A stretch of DNA of 60,624 nt from Nocardia fusca NBRC 14340 (lineage in GTDB: Bacteria > Actinomycetota > Actinomycetes > Mycobacteriales > Mycobacteriaceae). The notes beneath the pieces were generated by a model that saw only the letters and a program-made list of their open reading frames with translations, searched no databases and was not told the DNA's origin. The stretch is from NCBI RefSeq assembly GCF_001618425.1, contig NZ_BDCU01000025.1:1-60624 (forward strand). The letters run 5' to 3'. The position numbers were made by a program, and so were the translations under genes. The first letter of the stretch is position 1; each line of letters opens with the position of its first letter. Shown one piece after another: positions 24,211 to 33,183 of this stretch.

Positions 24211-24924
24211 TCACGGGAAGGCATCCTCGAACGGGGCGGCCCGCCGCCAGCAGTCGCCCGCGATCACCACATGGTCCAGAAACCGCAGGCCGACCGTCCG
24301 TGCCGCCGCGGCGAGCAGCGTGCTGGCCCGGCGATCGTCCGGGCTGGGAGTCGGGTCACCGGAGGGATGATTGTGCGCCAGCGCGAAGGCGCGACCGTCG
24401 TGGCGCAGGACCGTGTTCAGGATCTCGCGCACCGGAACCGCGACCTCGTCGATGGCGCCCTCGGCGACGAAGACCCGCTGCCGTGGCCGGTTGCGCGCAT
24501 CGCAGATCAGCACCAGCAACCGCTCCACGCGAGCCCCGGCGAACAACGGGGCGGCCTCCCGGGCCACATCCTCGGCGCGCAGCAGTGGCGCCGGGGCCTG
24601 CGCGCCGCTGCGGGCCCGGGCGGCGAGCTGGAACGCGGCGGCGATGGCCGCGGCCTTGGCCACTCCCACGCCGGGCCGGCGCAGCAGTTCCTCGGGCCGT
24701 GCCGAGGCCAGTCCGCAGACTCCGCCGAACTCGGTGAGCAGGGCGAGGGCGAGTTCGACCGCGCTCTCGCCGCGGCGGCCCTGACCGAGCAGCAGGGCGA
24801 GCAGCTCACCGTCGTTCAATGCCTGCGGGCCGAGCGTGCACAAACGTTCCCGCGGTCGCTGTGACCTGGGCAGATCGGTGATCGGTATCGGCATGATTCC
24901 CCCTCCGGATTCCGTGGTCATCAT
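24211..24924 (-). CDS. radC: RadC/JAB-domain protein
   Basis: 237 residues. An N-terminal helix-hairpin-helix region (LLRRPGVGVAKAAAIAAAFQLAAR) is followed by a JAB1/MPN-like metalloprotease fold with the zinc motif HNHPSGDPTPSPDD (about 190-203). The historic link to DNA repair is weak; the molecular function of RadC is unsettled. It ends 55 bp from the convergent permease gene, and its start is 60 bp from the orphan antitoxin gene. Confidence 0.93.
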   Translation of the reverse strand: MMTTESGGGIMPIPITDLPRSQRPRERLCTLGPQALNDGELLALLLGQGRRGESAVELALALLTEFGGVCGLASARPEELLRRPGVGVAKAAAIAAAFQLAARARSGAQAPAPLLRAEDVAREAAPLFAGARVERLLVLICDARNRPRQRVFVAEGAIDEVAVPVREILNTVLRHDGRAFALAHNHPSGDPTPSPDDRRASTLLAAAARTVGLRFLDHVVIAGDCWRRAAPFEDAFP

Positions 24925-24984
24925 GCCAGCGGGTACCGACAGTTCCGGAGGGTTCGCCGGGCTCGGGGCGGATGCCCGGCTGGA

Positions 24985-25182
24985 TCAGCCGTCGACCACC
25001 GCGGGCTGCGGTGGACGGCTCAGCGCCGACGCCGCCAGCCGCTCGAAATGCCGTAGCTGCCGCTCGTGCACCACGATCCGGCGCAGTGCCTCGTGAATGG
25101 TCGCCTTGTTCGACGCCGTGCCCATGATGGCCCCGGCGGCCGCCAGCAGATCCTGATCGAGCTCGATCCGCACTGTCGGCAT
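24985..25182 (-). CDS. VapB-type antitoxin, no partner toxin found
   Basis: 65 residues. The pattern VRIELDQDLLAAAGAIMGT...NKATIHEALRRIVVHERQ is that of the VapB antitoxin family (PF09957-like): a short N-terminal strand, a helix, and an ALR..V basic helix. Such proteins bind operator DNA and neutralise a downstream VapC PIN-domain RNase. No PIN-domain gene follows: the next gene on this strand is radC, 60 bp on. It is therefore an orphan, a remnant, or a trans-acting antitoxin. Confidence 0.75.
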   Translation of the reverse strand: MPTVRIELDQDLLAAAGAIMGTASNKATIHEALRRIVVHERQLRHFERLAASALSRPPQPAVVDG

Positions 25183-25342
25183 GCGTCCTCCTTAGTACAT
25201 CCGCCGTGGTGCGGCGGCATTGTTACCGCCGCCCGGGACGAACCGGGCAGTGGCTGCGCAACGACAATGCCGCTGGCGAGTCAGTTTGCCCAGTCGCTGC
25301 CGGTTTATCGACCGAATGTCACGCCGTGTGTCCACATCGAGA

Positions 25343-25412
25343 CCTAGTGGCACAGCCGGGCAAGGCCCGTCGACAGCCCGCGCACGGCCGCAGCGAAGGC
25401 GGAGGTACGCCT
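25343..25412 (+). repeat. Dispersed 67-bp repeat, single copy
   Basis: One unit, beginning CCTAGTGGCACAGCCGGGCA and ending GCGAAGGCGGAGGTACGCCT. It is the same family as 12551-12689 and is closest to the inverted pair at 42386-42519. It lies between the antitoxin gene's start and the stop of the acidic protein gene. The rest of 25183-25437 shows nothing else. Confidence 0.85.
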
Positions 25413-25437
25413 AGGGCCCCGGCCGACGCGGGACAGG

Positions 25438-26697
25438 TCAGCGCGGAGACAGGCGCGATTCGAAATTGCGTTCGAGTTCGCGCCAGGCACGCGCCTCGGC
25501 GTCGAACGGCGGGTTGGGCGCCATCCGGGTCGGGTCCGGCTGCAGCAGGTAGGACACATACCAGCCGAGCGGGGTCGATTTGGCCAGCGCCTGCTCCACC
25601 GCGTCGTCGTCGGCGTAGTCGGCGGCATCGGAGAACAACTCCAAGACCAGGTCGAGCTGCTCGGTATCGACCGCTTCCGGCCCTTCGGCCAGATCATCGG
25701 CCAGGCCGGGGAGTACGTAGACGTTCTCCTCGGTGACCTCCACCTCGAGCGATCCGTCGATGGCGGCGGTCTGCACTTCGGCGAAGGTACTGATCCGTGC
25801 CAGATCGTGTTCGTGGTCGTCGGCGAGATAGCGTGCAAGCGCACGCTCACTGGCGAACACCGAGATGGCGTTCTTGGCGCCGAGGAAGATCGGCTCGTCG
25901 TCGAGATAGCAGCGCAGGGTGAAGTATTCGGTATCGGCCGTCACGATCTTGACGGGGTCGATCCCGACTTCCTCCCAGAACGTGAGCTCGGCGTCGTCGT
26001 CATCGTCTTCGTCGTCTTCGTCGTCCAGGTCGACCGGTTCGAAATCGCTGTCGTCGTCGGTATCGGCCACGTCGTCGGCGTCGACCTCGTTCTCCTCGGC
26101 GGCCAGCAGCTCGGCCTCGGCCAGGGCGACCGCCTCGGCGTCGACCTCGGGCACCTGCACCACCGAATCGATGGCGTCGAGCACATCGTCCCAGCTCTTT
26201 GCCACCGCGGCGCCGATCTGATCCCACAGTTCCTCGCCGTCGCGGCCCGCGAACATATGGGTGCCGCCGGCCAGCGCACCCAGCGAGGGGTGCGAACCGA
26301 AGAACTTGGTGACCGTTTCGAGCTCGCAGACCTCGCCGATATTGCGCACCATGGCCAAGGTGTCCTCCAGCTCGGCGACGGTGTCCACATCCGGGTCACC
26401 GGCGGCCAGTTCCGGTACACCGACCAGATCGAAGGAGTAGTTGTCGCCGGGCTCGAGTTCGGCGGCGGATAGGCCCGCGACCACTTTCCACGCCGGGTGA
26501 TCGATCAGATCGTTGTCGGAGTCGGTCCGGATGAAGGCCGCTAGTTCGGCCACGGACTCGAAGCCGTAGAGGGCGTCCTCATGTCCTAGGAACGCCTCCC
26601 ACTCGTCGTCACCGTCACGCCAGCGCGGTGCCCACAGGGTGACAAGATCGCCGTCGGTCAGACCGAGCTCGATCGGGACGATGTCTCCAGAAGCCAT
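25438..26697 (-). CDS. Acidic two-domain actinobacterial protein of unknown function
   Basis: 419 residues, not assignable to a known activity. Two similar-looking alpha/beta regions (about 1-195 and 265-419) flank an extremely acidic linker (about 200-265), rich in Asp and Glu with runs such as DDEDDEDDDDD. Both regions contain a VTLWAPR/YFTLRCY-type strand followed by a residue-by-residue SVAELAAF or SERALARYL helix, suggesting an internal duplication. Homologues in related genera are sometimes labelled primosomal protein, which nothing here supports. ATG 26697 is used; an upstream extension to 26793 looks non-coding. Probably cytoplasmic and soluble. Confidence 0.75.
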   Translation of the reverse strand: MASGDIVPIELGLTDGDLVTLWAPRWRDGDDEWEAFLGHEDALYGFESVAELAAFIRTDSDNDLIDHPAWKVVAGLSAAELEPGDNYSFDLVGVPELAAGDPDVDTVAELEDTLAMVRNIGEVCELETVTKFFGSHPSLGALAGGTHMFAGRDGEELWDQIGAAVAKSWDDVLDAIDSVVQVPEVDAEAVALAEAELLAAEENEVDADDVADTDDDSDFEPVDLDDEDDEDDDDDAELTFWEEVGIDPVKIVTADTEYFTLRCYLDDEPIFLGAKNAISVFASERALARYLADDHEHDLARISTFAEVQTAAIDGSLEVEVTEENVYVLPGLADDLAEGPEAVDTEQLDLVLELFSDAADYADDDAVEQALAKSTPLGWYVSYLLQPDPTRMAPNPPFDAEARAWRELERNFESRLSPR

Positions 26698-26835
26698 ACG
26701 CGGAAGCCTAATAGGTCGGGCCGAGCGGAGCCCACCCCTGGTCCGCGCACAGTTGTCGCGGAGACGGAGTATTCCGGGCCTCGGTCCGCGCACAACCGCG
26801 CGGCGTCGGGCAGGTGCGCGCGGTGAGCTGACCGA

Positions 26836-27183
26836 TCAGGCGCCGTCCGGTGCGGTTCCGGTCGGGTCGACCACTCCCGGGGCCGCCGGAGCAAACGACT
26901 CGTTCAGTGTGGCAACGACCTCCGAACGCCGGCCACCGGCATCCTCGGCGGCCTGCCGGCAGGCCCAGATGACGAGCTGGGCGGCTTCGGCGGGTGGTAA
27001 TGCGGTCACCGCCTCGGTGAGCTGCAAACTCACCAGGGCTCCGTCGCTGTCGACCTCGGCGGTGACCATCCCGTCCTCGGTGCTGAACCGGCCGCGGACC
27101 TGTTTGAGTCCGTACAGCGCCGCTTCCAGTGCTTCCAGTTTCCGCGTGGCGTCGGCGACCAGGGCGTCCATTTCCGCGCTCAT
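26836..27183 (-). CDS. YbaB/EbfC-family protein
   Basis: 115 residues. An N-terminal helix (MDALVADATRKLEALEAALYG) leads into a beta-sheet with VTAEVDSDGALVSLQLTEAV, the YbaB fold, then a C-terminal helix. Stand-alone YbaB proteins bind DNA; in mycobacteria similar ones sit with type VII secretion genes. ATG 27183 is preceded by GGAGAG. It is the last gene of a four-gene set (28752-29066 onward) whose other members include an NlpC/P60 hydrolase. Confidence 0.7.
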   Translation of the reverse strand: MSAEMDALVADATRKLEALEAALYGLKQVRGRFSTEDGMVTAEVDSDGALVSLQLTEAVTALPPAEAAQLVIWACRQAAEDAGGRRSEVVATLNESFAPAAPGVVDPTGTAPDGA

Positions 27184-27241
27184 ACATCTCTCCTGGGTCC
27201 GAGCGGGAATCCGCTGTGGTGGTGTCGCGCGTGCGGGCCGC

Positions 27242-27592
27242 TCATACCGGCCGCATCCAGCTCGTCGGGCCGGTGTCGGCATCATCCATCCGGTCCAGTT
27301 CGTCGACCGCCTGCTGCCGGGTGGGCAGACCGAGCTGGTCCAAGATGTCGGCCGGCATTCCGTTCTCCGCCAGCAGTTCCCGGCGCTTGGCCTTGGCCGC
27401 GATGGTGGAGCGTCGGGTCAGCCGCAGGATCTCGTCGGCGAGAGCCTGTGCGCCGTAGCGGTATTCGCTGCGTTCGAATTTGATCTCCACCGGCATCCCC
27501 TGGTCGGTGGCGCGTACCGACAGCGTGCCGGCCCGATTGCGGCTGACCGCCATCGTGACATTCGGTACCTCGGGAAGCTGCTGCTCACTCAT
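27242..27592 (-). CDS. YbaB-like secretion-associated protein, function unknown
   Basis: 116 residues. The first half (VTMAVSRNRAGTLSVRATDQGMPVEIKF) is a beta-rich stretch and the second half is helical and charged (RRSTIAAKAKRRELLAENG), ending TSWMRPV. It resembles the small partner proteins found beside EspC-like and NlpC/P60 genes in nocardiae and mycobacteria. ATG 27592 is chosen over 27604. It may work as a cytoplasmic partner of the secreted proteins encoded upstream. Confidence 0.6.
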   Translation of the reverse strand: MSEQQLPEVPNVTMAVSRNRAGTLSVRATDQGMPVEIKFERSEYRYGAQALADEILRLTRRSTIAAKAKRRELLAENGMPADILDQLGLPTRQQAVDELDRMDDADTGPTSWMRPV

Positions 27593-27655
27593 CACTCTGT
27601 CCACTCGTCATGATCGGATGACCATCTCCGATACGGGTCCCGATGCTGCTGCGGT

Positions 27656-28747
27656 TCACTCCGTGGGCCGGTAGAACCCGAGGAATTCCATCCCGCTGTT
27701 CTCCGTCCGGACCGAGCTGATCTGCACCGGATCGCCGGCTTCGATCAACTGGCCGTTGCCGATCACCATCGCCACATGGCCGTCCCATACCGCGAGATCG
27801 CCGGGCATGAGATCGCCCGGCGACACCGGGGTGGCGCCGTTGGCCTGTTCGTGCGCCAACCGGGGCAGTTCCACGCCGGCCTCGCCGTAGGCGTATTTGG
27901 TCATCCCGCTGCAGTCCAGCCCGGCACCGGGGGTGTTGCCGCCCCAGACATAGGGGGTGCCGAGCGTGCCCAGGGCCGATTTCACCGCGGTGGCGGCCTT
28001 CTCGTTCGGCGCTTCCACCACACTGCCGTCCGGCAGGGTGACCTTCACGCCCTCGCCCGTGGCGGTACCGGTCGAGGTGGCGGTTTTCTGCGGGGTCCCG
28101 GAGCTGGTGGTGGTGCCGCTCGGGCTCGACGACATGGCGGTGCTCATCATCGAGCCGGCCATCCCGGCCGCGGTGCTCAGCCCCGACGCCACCGTCGAAA
28201 CGGCTTGAGTGCTCACCGGCGCGGTACTCGCCGCCGACGGGGTGGGCGGTGGCGGAGTGAGCTCGTTCATCGAGGAGGTCTGGGTCTGCAGTTCGTTCTG
28301 CACCCGGCCCACCACGCCCAGGGCCTGGCCCAGATGATCGATAGCGGATCCCACCAGCAGCGACATACCCGCCGGGGTGCCCAGCGCGGGCGCGGCCGCG
28401 GCGGCGGTGTTCACGAACGACTGCGCGATGGCGGTGAGGTCTTTGTTGCCGGTCTCCACATGGGCCGCGGCCTGGCCCATCACGGTCGCCATCTCGTTGC
28501 CGCGGTCGGAGATGCTCGCGGCCGAGGTCTGCACGCGCAGCGCCTTCGAGGTCGCGGCGTCCGCGCCGGTCCCGTCCCACGCGGTGTTCATCTGATTGAT
28601 GCCGCTGCGGCCCAGCGCATGAACCTGGTCGATGGCCGTGGACGCGGTACGCAATGCGTCGCCGGGGCCGCCGGTGGCCAGCACGCCGGTGCCGAAACTG
28701 GCGAGCAGTTCGAGAATCGGCCTGGCCAGCGTATTGATATCGATCAC
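27656..28747 (-). CDS. NlpC/P60 peptidoglycan hydrolase with ESX-substrate-like N-terminal region
   Basis: 363 residues. Residues about 1-165 are helical, like other type VII-associated proteins (ALRTASTAIDQVHALGRSG, then NQMNTAWDGTGADAATSKAL with a W-x-G turn). A Ser/Thr/Pro-rich linker follows, and residues about 245-363 form an NlpC/P60 cysteine peptidase. The catalytic Cys is in GLDCSGMTKYAY, the His in VWDGHVAMVIG, and the third polar residue region is GQLIEAGD. No Sec signal is present, so export through a type VII system is inferred. GTG 28747 follows a GGGGAG site, 4 bp after the upstream gene's stop. Confidence 0.85.
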   Translation of the reverse strand: MIDINTLARPILELLASFGTGVLATGGPGDALRTASTAIDQVHALGRSGINQMNTAWDGTGADAATSKALRVQTSAASISDRGNEMATVMGQAAAHVETGNKDLTAIAQSFVNTAAAAAPALGTPAGMSLLVGSAIDHLGQALGVVGRVQNELQTQTSSMNELTPPPPTPSAASTAPVSTQAVSTVASGLSTAAGMAGSMMSTAMSSSPSGTTTSSGTPQKTATSTGTATGEGVKVTLPDGSVVEAPNEKAATAVKSALGTLGTPYVWGGNTPGAGLDCSGMTKYAYGEAGVELPRLAHEQANGATPVSPGDLMPGDLAVWDGHVAMVIGNGQLIEAGDPVQISSVRTENSGMEFLGFYRPTE

Positions 28748-28751
28748 CGGG

Positions 28752-29066
28752 TCACTCCCCGGCAGCACCGCGCAGGGCGGCCGCATTGCTGATGTCGGCC
28801 TCGGCGTAACTCACCGCGGCCACGCCGGCCGCCCCGCTCATCGTGCCCAGCACCGCGGACAGCTGGCCGATCGTCGCCACATGGCCGGCATGCGCGGCTG
28901 CGTACGCCGCGAGGAAATCGCCGCCGATCAGACCGAAGATCGGCCCCAGAACCGTGGGCGCCGCACCTGCGGCCCCGGTCCCCGCCGCCGCGAGTTCGGA
29001 GGCCATCACCCCGGCGGTGGTGCCGTAGGCCGCGATGCCCTGGGCATCGGCTGAGATGTTCACCAT
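28752..29066 (-). CDS. EspC-like type VII secretion target
   Basis: 104 residues. The start VNISADAQGIAAYGTTAGVMASELAAAG has the small-residue-rich helical pattern of the EspC/ESX-1-associated family, with an Ala/Gly-rich remainder and a C-terminal VSYAEADISNAAAL, where Y-x-x-x-D/E resembles the YxxxD/E secretion signal. ATG 29066 is preferred to ATG 29081. It is the first gene of the set and is tightly coupled to the NlpC/P60 gene. It may be co-secreted with it. Confidence 0.7.
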   Translation of the reverse strand: MVNISADAQGIAAYGTTAGVMASELAAAGTGAAGAAPTVLGPIFGLIGGDFLAAYAAAHAGHVATIGQLSAVLGTMSGAAGVAAVSYAEADISNAAALRGAAGE

Positions 29067-29218
29067 CAGAGGTTCCCCCATCGACTTCGTTAACGGGCAG
29101 AGTATGTCATCTACCGGTTTCGACGCGTCGGCTTCCCGCACGGTTCCGCGGAATTCGATTTCCGCGGAAAGCCACGGCGCGACGTCCGCCGCTACCCCGT
29201 CGACTTTATCGTTCCCTC

Positions 29219-29842
29219 ATGCGCACGCACACGCTGGATCATCCGCTCGTGGCGATACTGCTCACCACACTCCGCGACGAACGCACCCCCGACCCCGCCT
29301 TCCGGGCCGCCCTGCGGGACCTGTCCAGACTCCTGGTCTACGAGGCGCTGCGGGACGCGCCCGTGGCACATTTCGACATCACCACGCCGGTCGCGGCCAC
29401 CCGCGGCGTGCGGCTGGCCCGGCCGCCGCTACTCGTACCGGTCCTGCGGGCGGGACTCGGCATGGTCGACGCCGCCACCGACCTCATTCCGGACTCGCAG
29501 GTGGGTTTCGTCGGTGTCGCGCGGAACGAGGAGACCCACCGGCCGGTGCCGTATCTGGAATCGCTGCCCGACGACCTGTCGGCCACACCGGTGATGGTGC
29601 TGGACCCGATGCTGGCCACCGGCGGATCCATGCTGCACACGCTGGGGTTGCTGGCCGACCGGGGCGCGCTCGACATCACCGCCGTCTGTGTGGTGGCGGC
29701 ACCGGAAGGTATCGCGGCGCTGGCGGGTTCGGGATATCCGGTCCGGCTGGTGACGGCGGTGATCGACGACCGGCTCAACGACGACGCCTATATCGTGCCC
29801 GGACTCGGCGACGCGGGGGACCGTCAGTTCGGACCGCGCTGA
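29219..29842 (+). CDS. upp: Uracil phosphoribosyltransferase
   Basis: 207 residues, forming UMP from uracil and PRPP. The PRPP-binding loop is VLDPMLATGGSM (about 126-137). LLVPVLRAGLGMVDAA and the C-terminal YIVPGLGDAGDRQFG complete the family pattern. It salvages uracil released by deoxyuridine or uridine phosphorolysis. It is convergent with the phosphomutase gene, 7 bp away. Confidence 0.95.
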   Translation: MRTHTLDHPLVAILLTTLRDERTPDPAFRAALRDLSRLLVYEALRDAPVAHFDITTPVAATRGVRLARPPLLVPVLRAGLGMVDAATDLIPDSQVGFVGVARNEETHRPVPYLESLPDDLSATPVMVLDPMLATGGSMLHTLGLLADRGALDITAVCVVAAPEGIAALAGSGYPVRLVTAVIDDRLNDDAYIVPGLGDAGDRQFGPR

Positions 29843-29849
29843 ACCCGCC

Positions 29850-31349
29850 TCAGCCGGCCAGCGTGCGGCAGTAGTCGCGCAACTCCGAAAGCCGCTCCTG
29901 CGCGGCGTCCCTGGCGGTCCGCAACCCGGCCGGGCCGGACACCGGGTGCACCACCTCCAGATAGCATTTGAGCTTCGGTTCGGTGCCCGAGGGCCGGACG
30001 ACCAATCGCACACCGTCACCGGTGAAGACCAGTGCGTCGGTACGCATCCGGCCCCGCAGCGCGGCCATATCGGTGTACTCGACCGCGGTCGCGGCCAGTG
30101 TTCCCGGCGGCGCGGCCCGCAGCGCCTCCACCACCGCGGCGGCCGCCCGCTGATCGGGCAGGCGCAGCGAGACCTGATCGCCGGCGTGCACACCGAACTC
30201 GACGGCCAGATCGTCGAGTTCGTCGTTCAGTGCGCGGCCACGGGCACGCAGCCGGGACACCAGGTCTGCGGCCATGACCGCCGTGGAGACACCGTCCTTG
30301 TCGCGGACGGTTGCCGGGTCCACACAGTGCCCGATCGCCTCCTCGTACGCGTAGACCAGGCCGTCACCCGCGCGCGCCAGCCATTTGAACCCGGTGAGTG
30401 TTTCGGCGTAGCGGGCGCCCCGCGCCGGCGCCAGCCGGGAGAGCAGACGTGACGAGACGATCGTGGTCGCGACCAGCGGGTCCGCGGTCGCCGTGCGCAG
30501 CACATCGTCGGCCAGCAGCACCCCGGTTTCGTCCCCGCGCAACATGCGCCACCCGTCCGGTGTGGGGACACCCAGCGCGCAGCGGTCGGCGTCGGGATCC
30601 AGCGCCACGGCCAGATCGGCGTCCACCCGCTCGGCCAGCCGCAGCAGCAGATCCGCCGCTCCCGGCTCCTCCGGGTTCGGGAAGGGCACCGTAGGGAAAT
30701 CGGGGTCGGGCGCGAACTGCTCGGTCACCGCGTGGATATCGGTGAAACCGGCGGCTGTGAGCGCGTGCACAGCGGTGGCGCCGCCGACACCGTGCAACGG
30801 CGTGAACGCGATCCGGATCCCGGCGCGGTCCCCGTCCCCGCCGATCAGCCGGGGCAGCTGCGCGACCCGCGCCAGATAGTGCGATAGGACCGCACCCCCC
30901 GACGCGGCGACCGGATTGCGTCCGATCGGTTCGGTGACCGCCGTCATCCGCTGCTCGATCTCGGTATCGGCGGGCGGCGCCAGCTGGGTGCCGCCGTCTA
31001 CGAACACCTTGTAGCCGTTGTCCCCGGGCGGATTGTGCGATGCGGTGATCTGCACACCCGCCACCGCACCCGATTCGCGCACGGCGAATGCGGTGACCGG
31101 GGTCGGCAGCGGCTCGGGCAGCCGGGTCACCGCGAAACCGGCCGCGGTCAGCACCTCGGCGGTGACCGCCGCGAATTCCGCGGACCCGTGCCGGGCGTCC
31201 CGGCCGACCACCACCGTGCCGCCGCCGAGACAGCGGTCCCGCAGCCAGGCGGCGAGCCCGGCGGTGGCCCGCGCCACCGTGGTCTCGTTCATCCCGTCCG
31301 GGCCGGGGGCCAGCGGCCCGCGCAGACCCGCCGTACCGAAGGTCAGCAT
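29850..31349 (-). CDS. pmmB: Phosphohexomutase/phosphopentomutase family protein
   Basis: 499 residues of the alpha-D-phosphohexomutase superfamily, four domains. The phosphoserine loop is TASHNPPGDNGYKVF, the metal-binding loop DPDADRCALG, the sugar-specificity region GDETGVLL to YEEAIGHCVDP, and the C-terminal phosphate-binding loop RPSGTEPKLKCYLEV. The name PmmB follows the mycobacterial neighbour. Beside a purine nucleoside phosphorylase, a phosphopentomutase role in nucleoside salvage is equally plausible. Its ATG directly abuts the phosphorylase stop codon. Confidence 0.9.
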   Translation of the reverse strand: MLTFGTAGLRGPLAPGPDGMNETTVARATAGLAAWLRDRCLGGGTVVVGRDARHGSAEFAAVTAEVLTAAGFAVTRLPEPLPTPVTAFAVRESGAVAGVQITASHNPPGDNGYKVFVDGGTQLAPPADTEIEQRMTAVTEPIGRNPVAASGGAVLSHYLARVAQLPRLIGGDGDRAGIRIAFTPLHGVGGATAVHALTAAGFTDIHAVTEQFAPDPDFPTVPFPNPEEPGAADLLLRLAERVDADLAVALDPDADRCALGVPTPDGWRMLRGDETGVLLADDVLRTATADPLVATTIVSSRLLSRLAPARGARYAETLTGFKWLARAGDGLVYAYEEAIGHCVDPATVRDKDGVSTAVMAADLVSRLRARGRALNDELDDLAVEFGVHAGDQVSLRLPDQRAAAAVVEALRAAPPGTLAATAVEYTDMAALRGRMRTDALVFTGDGVRLVVRPSGTEPKLKCYLEVVHPVSGPAGLRTARDAAQERLSELRDYCRTLAG

Positions 31350-32129
31350 CTACAGCTGCTCCAGCACACCGCGCAGCAATTTGCCCAGGCGCGGCGCAGC
31401 CGCGCGTCCCTCCGCGAGTACCTCGGCATGAGCCAGCGGCGCACCCGTGACCCCGGCCGCCAGGTTCGTGACCAGGGAGATGCCGAGCAGCCGGACGCCG
31501 AGGGCGCGCGCCGCGATGGCTTCCAGCACCGTCGACATCCCCACCAGATCGGCCCCGATCGTGGCCAGCATGCGGATCTCCGCGGGCGTCTCGTATTGCG
31601 GTCCGGTGAGTCCGGCGTACACGCCCTCGGTCAGGTCCGGGTCGACGCGCCGTGCGAGATCGCGCAACCGCGGGTCCCAGGCGTCGACCAGATCGACGAA
31701 GGAAGGTCCGGTCAGCGGTGTCGTACCGGTGAGATTGAGGTGATCGCGCACCAGCACGGCCTCCCCGACCCGCATACCCGGGCGGATTCCGCCGGCGGCG
31801 TTGGTGAGGATCACCGTCTCCGCGCCCGCAGCGACCGCGGTCCGCACCGGATGCACGACCTCCTCGGCGGAATGACCCTCGTACAGGTGCTGACGTCCCA
31901 TGAGCACGAGGGCGTGGGTATCGCCGATCGACACCGACACCACCCGCCCCACGTGACCCTGCGCGGTGGGCGCGGCGAATCCGGGCAGCTCCGGCATAGG
32001 TATCTCGGCATTGGGGGTCCCGAGTTCGGCGGCGGCGTCCTGCCAGCCCGAACCCAGCACCACCGCGACCCGGTGTCGATCCACGGACGAACGGGCCGCG
32101 ATCTCCTCGGCAGCCTCTTCGGCAAGCAT
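31350..32129 (-). CDS. punA: Purine-nucleoside phosphorylase
   Basis: 259 residues of the trimeric PNP type. It cleaves inosine or guanosine with phosphate. Motifs: VAVVLGSGW (phosphate site), GRQHLYEGH, LTNAAGGIRPGMRVG, GPQYETPAEIRM, GADLVGMSTV, and SLVTNLAAGVT with the purine-binding Asn. The only ATG (32129) leaves the N-terminus about 10 residues shorter than the mycobacterial protein; an unusual start slightly upstream is possible, since GGGAGG lies 17 nt away. It works with adenosine deaminase in purine salvage. Confidence 0.93.
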   Translation of the reverse strand: MLAEEAAEEIAARSSVDRHRVAVVLGSGWQDAAAELGTPNAEIPMPELPGFAAPTAQGHVGRVVSVSIGDTHALVLMGRQHLYEGHSAEEVVHPVRTAVAAGAETVILTNAAGGIRPGMRVGEAVLVRDHLNLTGTTPLTGPSFVDLVDAWDPRLRDLARRVDPDLTEGVYAGLTGPQYETPAEIRMLATIGADLVGMSTVLEAIAARALGVRLLGISLVTNLAAGVTGAPLAHAEVLAEGRAAAPRLGKLLRGVLEQL

Positions 32130-32232
32130 GGCGGCCAGTGTATGGCCTCCCGCGCCGCCGGCCCGCCCGAACCGCCTGCGCCGGTGGGGCCTCCGGCGGC
32201 CATCCCCGATCCGTAGCCGATACGCTGCACAG

Positions 32233-32937
32233 ATGCCGTACCTGGAACGTGATGGAAACGTTTTCGTGCTGTCGCTGGGCAACGAGGGCCAGACCGACAG
32301 CGAGAACCGCTTCAGCCACGAGTGGATAGACGAGACGCACGCGCTGCTGGACACCGTGGTGGCCGTCGAGGGGCCCGCCGCGCTGGTGACGACCGCCACC
32401 GGGAAGTTCTTCAGCAACGGACTCGACACCGACTGGCTGTTCGCGAATCTCGACCGGATGCACGGCTACCTCGACCGCGTGCACAGCGTGTTCAGCCGGC
32501 TGCTCGCGTTTCCGTTGCCCACCGTCGCGGCTGTCAACGGTCACGCCTTCGGCGCCGGCGCCATGCTCGCCACCTGCCACGATTTCCGGGTGATGCGCGC
32601 CGATCGCGGATTCTGGTGCCTACCCGAGGTACATCTGGGGATGCCCTTCACCGTGGGGATGAACGCCCTGCTCACCAGCCGGTTGACCAACCAGGTGGCG
32701 GTCACCGCGATGACCACCGGCCACCGGTTCGGCGCCGCGGAGGCCCGGGCGGCGGGTATCGTGGACGACGTCGCCGACGCCGAGGCACTGCGCGCCGCCG
32801 CGGTGGAGAGGGCCGCCGGACTGGCTGCCAATCGGACTCCCAGCCTGCCCACCATCAAACGCGCCCTGCACGCCACGGCGCTGGCCGGCCTCGCGGTGCC
32901 GACCACTCCCGATAACCTGGCATTCGCCTCGAACTAA
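32233..32937 (+). CDS. Enoyl-CoA hydratase/isomerase family protein
   Basis: 234 residues of the crotonase fold. The oxyanion-hole strand is KFFSNGLDTDW and the second is AVNGHAFGAGAMLATCHDFRVM. The LPEVHLGMPFTVGM region would hold the catalytic Glu in hydratases. The protein is shorter than typical hydratases, like the plant-type delta3,delta2-enoyl-CoA isomerase group. The substrate is unknown. It is divergent from the phosphorylase gene (103 bp between starts). Confidence 0.87.
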   Translation: MPYLERDGNVFVLSLGNEGQTDSENRFSHEWIDETHALLDTVVAVEGPAALVTTATGKFFSNGLDTDWLFANLDRMHGYLDRVHSVFSRLLAFPLPTVAAVNGHAFGAGAMLATCHDFRVMRADRGFWCLPEVHLGMPFTVGMNALLTSRLTNQVAVTAMTTGHRFGAAEARAAGIVDDVADAEALRAAAVERAAGLAANRTPSLPTIKRALHATALAGLAVPTTPDNLAFASN

Positions 32938-33183
32938 CCGCGAGACGAGCCGGCCGGGCGTCGACCGAACGCTCACGCCCCACCGGATACGCGGGTGCGG
33001 CACCGATGCCGCCGCGCACGGATCCGGCAGCGGTGCGAAACTGGTGGATACGGCCGTTCCCCGGGGGATAGCGGAACCGCCGGTATGTACCGCGGCCCCG
33101 GCCGCGGACGATACGTGTACGGGCGGTCCGCGCACGTGGAGAAGTGGTTCACAGCTGCTCGTTCTACGACAGGAGGACATTCG

